A program made the position numbers and the translations under genes. From positions 27,452 through 91,451 of the forward strand of contig CAYXPR010000010.1 of assembly GCA_964467255.1 (NCBI GenBank): 64,000 nt of DNA, in the 5' to 3' direction. Shown here one piece after another: positions 60,948 to 64,000 of the stretch (the stretch's first letter is position 1; every line of letters begins with the position of its first letter). The DNA comes from CAYXPR01 sp964467255. Its GTDB lineage: Bacteria > Pseudomonadota > Alphaproteobacteria > Rickettsiales > RGZB01. The notes beneath the pieces are model-generated. The model ran no database searches and was not told the origin of the DNA. It saw only the letters and a list, made by a program, of their open reading frames with translations.

Positions 60948-61319
60948 ATGCCAACGATTAACCAGCTTGTGCGCAAACCAAGGGAAAAGCAGGGTCGACG
61001 CAATAAAGTCCCCGCAATGGAAGCCTGCCCACAAAAACGCGGCGTGTGCACCAGGGTCTACACGACCACCCCGAAAAAGCCGAACTCCGCTCTGCGTAAA
61101 GTGGCGCGCGTTCGCTTAACGAACGGCTTTGAAGTCACCAGCTACATTCCAGGTGAAGGCCACAACCTTCAAGAACACTCTGTCGTAATGATTCGCGGCG
61201 GCCGTGTGAAGGATTTGCCAGGTGTTCGTTACCACATCATCCGCGGTACGCTGGATACGCAGGGTGTTAAAGATCGTAAGAAAAACCGTTCGAAATACGG
61301 CGCAAAGCGTCCTAAGTAA
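60948..61319 (+). CDS. rpsL: 30S ribosomal protein S12
   Basis: 123 residues. PTINQLVRKPREKQGRRNKV and RGVCTRVYTTTPKKPNSALRK are unmistakable; the loop around KPNSALRKVARVRL and GEGHNLQEHSVVMIRGGRVKDLPGVRYH holds the decoding-site lysines where streptomycin resistance arises. Lys43-equivalent in TTPKKPNS is wild type. First gene of the str operon. Confidence 0.98.
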   Translation: MPTINQLVRKPREKQGRRNKVPAMEACPQKRGVCTRVYTTTPKKPNSALRKVARVRLTNGFEVTSYIPGEGHNLQEHSVVMIRGGRVKDLPGVRYHIIRGTLDTQGVKDRKKNRSKYGAKRPK

Positions 61320-61331
61320 AAGAGGAAAATT

Positions 61332-61802
61332 ATGTCTCGTCGTCACCGCGCAACAAAACGCAAAGTGCTCCCGGATGCCCGCTACGGCAACGTGGTAGTT
61401 ACCAAGTTCATGAATTACCTCATGTACGAAGGTAAGAAATCCGTAGCCGAGAAGATCGTTTACGATGCGCTCGACAGCTTGGGCAAAAAGTCCAAGCAGA
61501 ACGCGCTGGAAGTGTTCCAGAGCGCTCTTGATAACGTGAAGCCTTCAGTGGAAGTACGCTCCCGCCGCGTGGGTGGTGCCACGTATCAGGTGCCTGTGGA
61601 AGTGCGCACCGACCGCGCCCTTGCCCTGTGCATGCGCTGGATTATCGATGCCTCCCGTGCCCGTAAGGAAAACACGATGGAAGAACGCCTCAGCAACGAA
61701 CTGCTCGACGCCTACAATGGCCGCGGCACTGCTGTGAAGAAACGCGAAGACACCCACCGTATGGCAGACGCAAACAAAGCGTTCTCGCACTACCGCTGGT
61801 AA
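61332..61802 (+). CDS. rpsG: 30S ribosomal protein S7
   Basis: 156 residues, the standard bacterial length (SRRHRATKRKVLPDARYGNV; ENVKPSVEVRSRRVGGATYQVP-type core; EDTHRMADANKAFSHYRW at the end). It nucleates assembly of the 30S head. It follows rpsL by 12 nt with an AGAGGAAA ribosome binding site. Confidence 0.98.
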   Translation: MSRRHRATKRKVLPDARYGNVVVTKFMNYLMYEGKKSVAEKIVYDALDSLGKKSKQNALEVFQSALDNVKPSVEVRSRRVGGATYQVPVEVRTDRALALCMRWIIDASRARKENTMEERLSNELLDAYNGRGTAVKKREDTHRMADANKAFSHYRW

Positions 61803-61837
61803 TTTAATTAATTTGTTATTTGGAGTAATCAGTCATC

Positions 61838-63913
61838 ATGCCACGCACGACCCCATTACATCGCTACCGCAACATCGGTATCTGTGCGCACATTGACGCT
61901 GGTAAAACCACGACCACCGAGCGTATCCTGTATTACACCGGTAAGTCGCATAAAATCGGTGAAGTGCACGAAGGTGCCGCCACGATGGACTGGATGGAGC
62001 AGGAGCAGGAACGTGGTATCACGATTACCTCCGCTGCAACCACGTGCTATTGGAACGATCACCGCATTAACATCATTGACACCCCAGGCCACGTAGACTT
62101 CACGATTGAAGTAGAGCGTTCGCTCCGCGTGCTCGATGGTGCCGTTGCGGTGTTCGACGGCGTAGCTGGTGTAGAACCACAGTCTGAAACCGTATGGCGC
62201 CAGGCCGATAAATACGGCGTGCCGCGCATGTGCTTTGTTAATAAACTTGACCGCACGGGTGCAAACTTCTTCCGTTGCGTGCAGATGATTAAGGACCGCC
62301 TTGGTGCCACGGCCGCTGTGCTGCAAATTCCGATTGGTCTTGAAGACCAGTTCAAAGGCGTTGTTGACCTCGTGAAGATGAAAGCCATCATCTGGCAGGA
62401 AGAAACACTGGGCGCAAAATTCACGCTGGAAGAAATTCCTGCTGACCTGAAAGAACAGGCAAAAGAATGGCGTGACAAGCTGATTGAAACGGCGATTGAA
62501 GTTGATGATGCTGCTATGGAAGCATACCTCAATGGCAAAGAACCAGACGAAGCAACCCTGAAAGCCCTGATTCGTAAGGGCACGATTGCTGGTAAATTCG
62601 TACCGGTCGTAACGGGTTCTGCATTTAAAAATAAAGGTGTTCAGCCCCTGCTGGATGCGGTGGTGGATTTCCTTCCTGCTCCGGATGACGTGCCTGCTAT
62701 TAAAGGCGTCAAAATGGGCACCGACGAAGAAATCACCCGCAAGAGCGATGACAATGAACCGTTCAGCGCGCTGGCCTTCAAAATTATGTCCGACCCATTC
62801 GTGGGCTCCCTCACCTTCATCCGTATTTACTCCGGCACGCTTCAGTCCGGCGTGGGTGCGCTGAACTCCGTGAAGGATAAGAAAGAACGCGTTGGCCGTA
62901 TGCTTCTGATGCATGCGAACAACCGCGAAGACGTAAAAGAAGCCTACGCAGGCGACATCGTTGCACTGGCTGGCCTGAAAGACACGACCACGGGCGACAC
63001 GCTCTGCCTGCCTGAAAACGCAGTGATTCTGGAACGCATGGAATTCCCTGAGCCGGTGATTGAAGTCGCGGTTGAGCCGAAATCTACTGCCGACCAAGAA
63101 AAAATGGGTATGGCGATTGCTCGCCTCGTGTCGGAAGATCCTTCTCTCCGTGTGGCTACGGATGAAGAATCCGGCCAGACGGTGCTGAAAGGCATGGGTG
63201 AGCTTCACCTTGAAATTATCATCGACCGTATGCGCCGCGAGTTTGGTGTTGAAGCCAATATCGGTGCACCGCAAGTAGCGTACCGTGAAACGATTACCAA
63301 AAAAGCGGATATCGACTATACACACAAGAAACAATCCGGTGGTTCGGGTCAGTATGCCCGCGTGAAGATCACGTTTGAACCACTACCTCCTGGTTCCGGC
63401 TTCGTGTTTGAAAACGAAGTGGTGGGTGGTAACATTCCGAGGGAATTCATTCCTGCGGTTGAAAAGGGTCTGGAAAGCGCGAAAGAAACGGGCTCTCTGG
63501 CTGGTTACCCTTGTATCGATTTCAAAGCGACGCTGTATGATGGTGCGTACCACGATGTGGACTCCAGCACGATGGCCTTCGAAATTGCTGCCCGCGCAGC
63601 ATTCCGCGAAGTGATGCCAAAAGCGGGCGCATGCATCCTTGAGCCCGTCATGAAAGTAGAAGCAATCACCCCAGAAGACTACATGGGTGACATTATCGGC
63701 GACCTAAACAGCCGCCGTGGCCAGATTACCAACATGGATCAGCGTGGCAATGCCCGCGTAATCACCGCGATGGTGCCGCTTGCAACCATGTTTGGTTATG
63801 TGAACAACCTGCGTTCCATGTCACAGGGACGCGCGCAGTTCACAATGGAATTTGATCACTATGAGCAGGTTCCAAGGGCGATTGCCGACGAAATCAAAGC
63901 AAAAGTTGCTTAA
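61838..63913 (+). CDS. fusA: Elongation factor G
   Basis: 691 residues. G-domain motifs are AHIDAGKTTTTERILYYTG, DTPGHVDFTIEVERSLRVLD and NKLDRTGANFF; domains II to V follow with IDRMRREFGVEANIGAPQVAYRE and the C-terminal FGYVNNLRSMSQGRAQFTMEF. It drives translocation of tRNA and mRNA on the ribosome and helps ribosome recycling. It lies 35 nt after rpsG and 32 nt before tuf. Confidence 0.98.
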   Translation: MPRTTPLHRYRNIGICAHIDAGKTTTTERILYYTGKSHKIGEVHEGAATMDWMEQEQERGITITSAATTCYWNDHRINIIDTPGHVDFTIEVERSLRVLDGAVAVFDGVAGVEPQSETVWRQADKYGVPRMCFVNKLDRTGANFFRCVQMIKDRLGATAAVLQIPIGLEDQFKGVVDLVKMKAIIWQEETLGAKFTLEEIPADLKEQAKEWRDKLIETAIEVDDAAMEAYLNGKEPDEATLKALIRKGTIAGKFVPVVTGSAFKNKGVQPLLDAVVDFLPAPDDVPAIKGVKMGTDEEITRKSDDNEPFSALAFKIMSDPFVGSLTFIRIYSGTLQSGVGALNSVKDKKERVGRMLLMHANNREDVKEAYAGDIVALAGLKDTTTGDTLCLPENAVILERMEFPEPVIEVAVEPKSTADQEKMGMAIARLVSEDPSLRVATDEESGQTVLKGMGELHLEIIIDRMRREFGVEANIGAPQVAYRETITKKADIDYTHKKQSGGSGQYARVKITFEPLPPGSGFVFENEVVGGNIPREFIPAVEKGLESAKETGSLAGYPCIDFKATLYDGAYHDVDSSTMAFEIAARAAFREVMPKAGACILEPVMKVEAITPEDYMGDIIGDLNSRRGQITNMDQRGNARVITAMVPLATMFGYVNNLRSMSQGRAQFTMEFDHYEQVPRAIADEIKAKVA

Positions 63914-63945
63914 GTACAATTTTTAGAACTTAAAGGATTAAGACA

Positions 63946-64000
63946 ATGGCGAAAGAGAAATTTGAGCGTAAGAAGCCGCACTGCAATATTGGCACGATTG
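63946..64000 (+). CDS. tuf: Elongation factor Tu, 5' end only
   Basis: The first 18 codons, ATG GCG AAA ..., translate to MAKEKFERKKPHCNIGTI, the beginning of EF-Tu just before the P-loop GHVDHGKT. The gene runs off the window. The ATG at 63946 has an AAGGAT ribosome binding site at 63932. Its place after fusA completes the usual str operon. Confidence 0.95.
   Translation, partial: MAKEKFERKKPHCNIGTI

Noticed and set aside
60745..60954. Antisense open frame across the str promoter
   Set aside because: It would overlap the promoter and the rpsL start; low-complexity hydrophobic translation with no support.
61856..63334. 492-codon open frame antisense to fusA
   Set aside because: Mirror of the highly biased fusA codons; no ribosome binding site and no recognisable domain.
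1..64000. CRISPR arrays, insertion sequences, integrases, att sites
   Set aside because: No regularly spaced direct repeats, transposase motif or tRNA-flanking duplication was seen. tRNA-Leu has no duplicated 3' end nearby, so it is not supported as an integration site.

Overview
The window reads as a chromosomal segment of an alphaproteobacterium of moderate G+C (roughly 50-55% in genes sampled by eye). The evidence is the split F0 cluster with a b' subunit (atpZ/I-atpB-atpE-atpF'-atpF without the F1 genes), a BamF/DUF3035 lipoprotein between lspA and an M16 peptidase pair, a C-minus ribosomal protein L36, an Asp-rich (Mg-type) HemB, an NDUFAF5-like methyltransferase beside mutL, a GTA-type three-TM holin, and an rpsL-rpsG-fusA-tuf operon. 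Genus and species cannot be named from the sequence alone. No CRISPR array, transposase or integrase is visible. No stretch longer than about 265 bp lacks a gene.

Layout. 1-4.4 kb: the 3' end of a phosphate-selective-type porin (+), then a minus-strand relic of a phage or gene transfer agent (GH24 lysozyme, holin, a portal protein cut in the middle and joined to a coiled coil, an apparently intact large terminase, and a small protein in the terS position). 4.4-15.3 kb (-): secreted M10 serralysin-like RTX protease, parE, and a gltB-gltD pair encoding unusually large glutamate synthase subunits. 15.5-19.2 kb: tRNA-Leu(CAA), a GT-C-like membrane protein, a small membrane protein with an EF-hand-like loop, and murJ. 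19.3-28.9 kb (+): one long run secF-ribF-lspA-bamF-M16-M16-pgi-mutL-methyltransferase. 28.9-30.4 kb: quinone oxidoreductase (-) and a small exported protein (+). 30.5-41.7 kb (-), in transcription order: hemB, Sel1 protein, Slt transglycosylase, rnhB, dciA, DsbA-like protein, atp F0 genes, outer-membrane barrel, MshEN-GT2 glycosyltransferase, rpmJ. 41.8-43.1 kb (+): DacA-type carboxypeptidase with a SPOR domain. 43.1-50.8 kb (-): nadE-gltX-cysS-cimA-trmJ, then rpsD on its own promoter. 50.9-57.8 kb (-): sulfate assimilation operon cysI-cysG-cysH-cysD-cysNC-fpr. 57.9-60.5 kb (-): DnaJ-domain protein, phosphoglucomutase/phosphomannomutase, M23 peptidase. 60.5-64 kb (+): a small conserved protein and the str operon.

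How the parts fit. Most of the window is housekeeping: envelope assembly (LspA, BamF, MurJ, SecF, Slt, DacA, M23), energy (F0), translation (ribosomal proteins, EF-G, EF-Tu, two aminoacyl-tRNA synthetases), DNA maintenance (ParE, MutL, RnhB, DciA), and nitrogen and sulfur assimilation. The sulfur operon is nearly self-contained from sulfate to sulfide: ATP sulfurylase (CysD/CysNC), a reductase of the 4Fe-4S APS-reductase type, a sulfite reductase, the siroheme dehydrogenase, and a ferredoxin-NADP reductase in place of CysJ. Genes are very tightly packed, with three convergent pairs whose ends touch or overlap.

The parts most worth a second look are the collapsed GTA/prophage locus with a portal-coiled-coil fusion, the enlarged GltB with a coiled-coil insertion before its GXGXG helix, and the MshEN-GT2 plus barrel pair that overlaps the end of the F0 operon. 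All calls come from reading the sequence; no database search was run.
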